From Hoeflea_A sp965228785 (GTDB lineage: Bacteria; Pseudomonadota; Alphaproteobacteria; Rhizobiales; Rhizobiaceae): DNA of 64,000 nt. A model generated the notes under the pieces. The model saw nothing but the letters and a program-made list of their open reading frames with translations. It had not been told where the DNA came from and did not search any database. Below, piece after piece: positions 63,566 to 64,000 of this stretch (positions are counted from its first letter, which is position 1; every line of letters starts with the position of its first letter). The translations under genes were made by a program, and so were the position numbers. Location: NCBI GenBank assembly GCA_965228785.1, contig CBDDIF010000001.1, positions 3,720,001-3,784,000 of the forward strand, read 5' to 3'.

Positions 63566-64000
63566 TCAATCGCTTGCGACAATCTCGGCTTCGCCTTCCT
63601 GGCCGCCGAAACCATGCATATAGTTGGCCCATTGCAGACCGATTACGGCGCCCTTGGTCGGCTGCATTGCGACGAGAGTCAACAGCACAGTGATGGGTGC
63701 CCAAATGGACAGATGTTGCCAGCTGTTGAGGAGCATGATCCCTTCCAGCAGCAAGTATGCTCCGACCACGACATGACCGACAACGAAGATCACAAGATAG
63801 GGCGGCAGATCGTCGGCTCGCTGGTGATGCATTTCCTCATTGCAGTGGGAACAGGTATCGACCGGCTTGAGAAACGACCGAAACAGCCGGCCTTCTCCAC
63901 AATGCGGGCAGCGACCGGACCAGCCGCGTTTAATGGCGTTCCAAACGTCTCTGCTTGGGCGCCGCGAGGCTGCTTGAGCCGGGAAGGTCTCGGATTCGGT
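63566..64000 (-). CDS. DUF983 membrane protein, 5' end outside window
   Basis: The minus-strand frame is open from 64000, so the start is probably beyond the edge; an ATG at 63832 is internal. The visible N-terminal part has a zinc-ribbon-like pair, GRCPHCGEGRLFRSF and DTCSHCNEE, then two hydrophobic helices (LPPYLVIFVVGHVVVGAYLLLE and a second one) and a short tail. This is the pattern of DUF983, a family of small cysteine-containing membrane proteins of Alphaproteobacteria with unknown function. It lies 65 bases upstream of the NUDIX gene, in the same direction, often near RNase R. Confidence 0.85.
   Translation of the reverse strand, partial: TESETFPAQAASRRPSRDVWNAIKRGWSGRCPHCGEGRLFRSFLKPVDTCSHCNEEMHHQRADDLPPYLVIFVVGHVVVGAYLLLEGIMLLNSWQHLSIWAPITVLLTLVAMQPTKGAVIGLQWANYMHGFGGQEGEAEIVASD

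Overview
The window is a chromosomal housekeeping stretch of an alphaproteobacterium, most probably of the order Hyphomicrobiales (Rhizobiales), near the Phyllobacteriaceae/Rhizobiaceae. The basis is a clpP-clpX-lon-hup run, a complete nuoA-N operon followed by birA, rnj, mce, proS, lolCD and dnaE, a DivK/PleD pair, a prolyl-tRNA synthetase without the editing insert, families largely restricted to this group (DUF2842, DUF1467, DUF3572), and an SOS box of the GTTC-N7-GTTC type. The genus is not resolved. I see no phage, insertion sequence, integrase, CRISPR array or defence island, and no breaks in base composition apart from one short AT-rich spacer near 7.0 kb.

Layout. 1-1.9 kb: the 3' end of an exopolysaccharide-type BY-kinase-like gene facing a CelD/GNAT-like acyltransferase. 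2.0-5.8 kb: DUF2842, heme A synthase (ctaA), argC and a periplasmic di-heme peroxidase. 5.8-6.9 kb: rplM-rpsI with a promoter and a structured leader. 7.0-9.7 kb: a hotdog thioesterase, two divergent crotonase-fold proteins and a small exported protein. 9.9-13.1 kb: a CoA-binding protein, metY and a cytochrome P450. 13.2-18.7 kb: clpP (with a good RpoH-type promoter), clpX, lon and hupB. 18.9-21.3 kb: a MATE pump, tRNA-Val, tRNA-Asp and an MsrA-like protein.

21.6-36.7 kb is the respiratory complex I operon (14 subunits, separate nuoC and nuoD) with a small exported protein coupled between nuoD and nuoE. It continues into birA, RNase J, methylmalonyl-CoA epimerase and DUF1467 (36.7-39.8 kb). 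After a convergent GNAT gene and a 485-base spacer with a candidate minus-strand sRNA come proS-lolC-lolD, a DUF1287 protein, a 28-residue membrane-protein ORF, a BenE-like transporter and dnaE (40.8-50.0 kb). 50.0-55.8 kb holds an AhpD-like protein, a quinone oxidoreductase and an RND efflux pair behind a perfect inverted repeat. 55.8-59.0 kb is a leftward set: a PCMT-like protein, dinB behind a LexA box, a HAD-like protein and DUF3572. 59.1-60.9 kb is divK-pleD. The end holds rpmG, an MFS transporter, a NUDIX hydrolase and a DUF983 gene that runs off the edge.

I found no convincing new multi-gene system; this is mostly well-known core genome. The points most worth a second look are small: the candidate sRNA upstream of proS, the exported ORF inside the nuo operon, the 28-residue ORF at 45.05 kb, two divergent crotonases that both lack the usual catalytic glutamates, a P450 without the conserved I-helix threonine, a four-cysteine N-terminal extension on DinB, and several orphan operators and hairpins.
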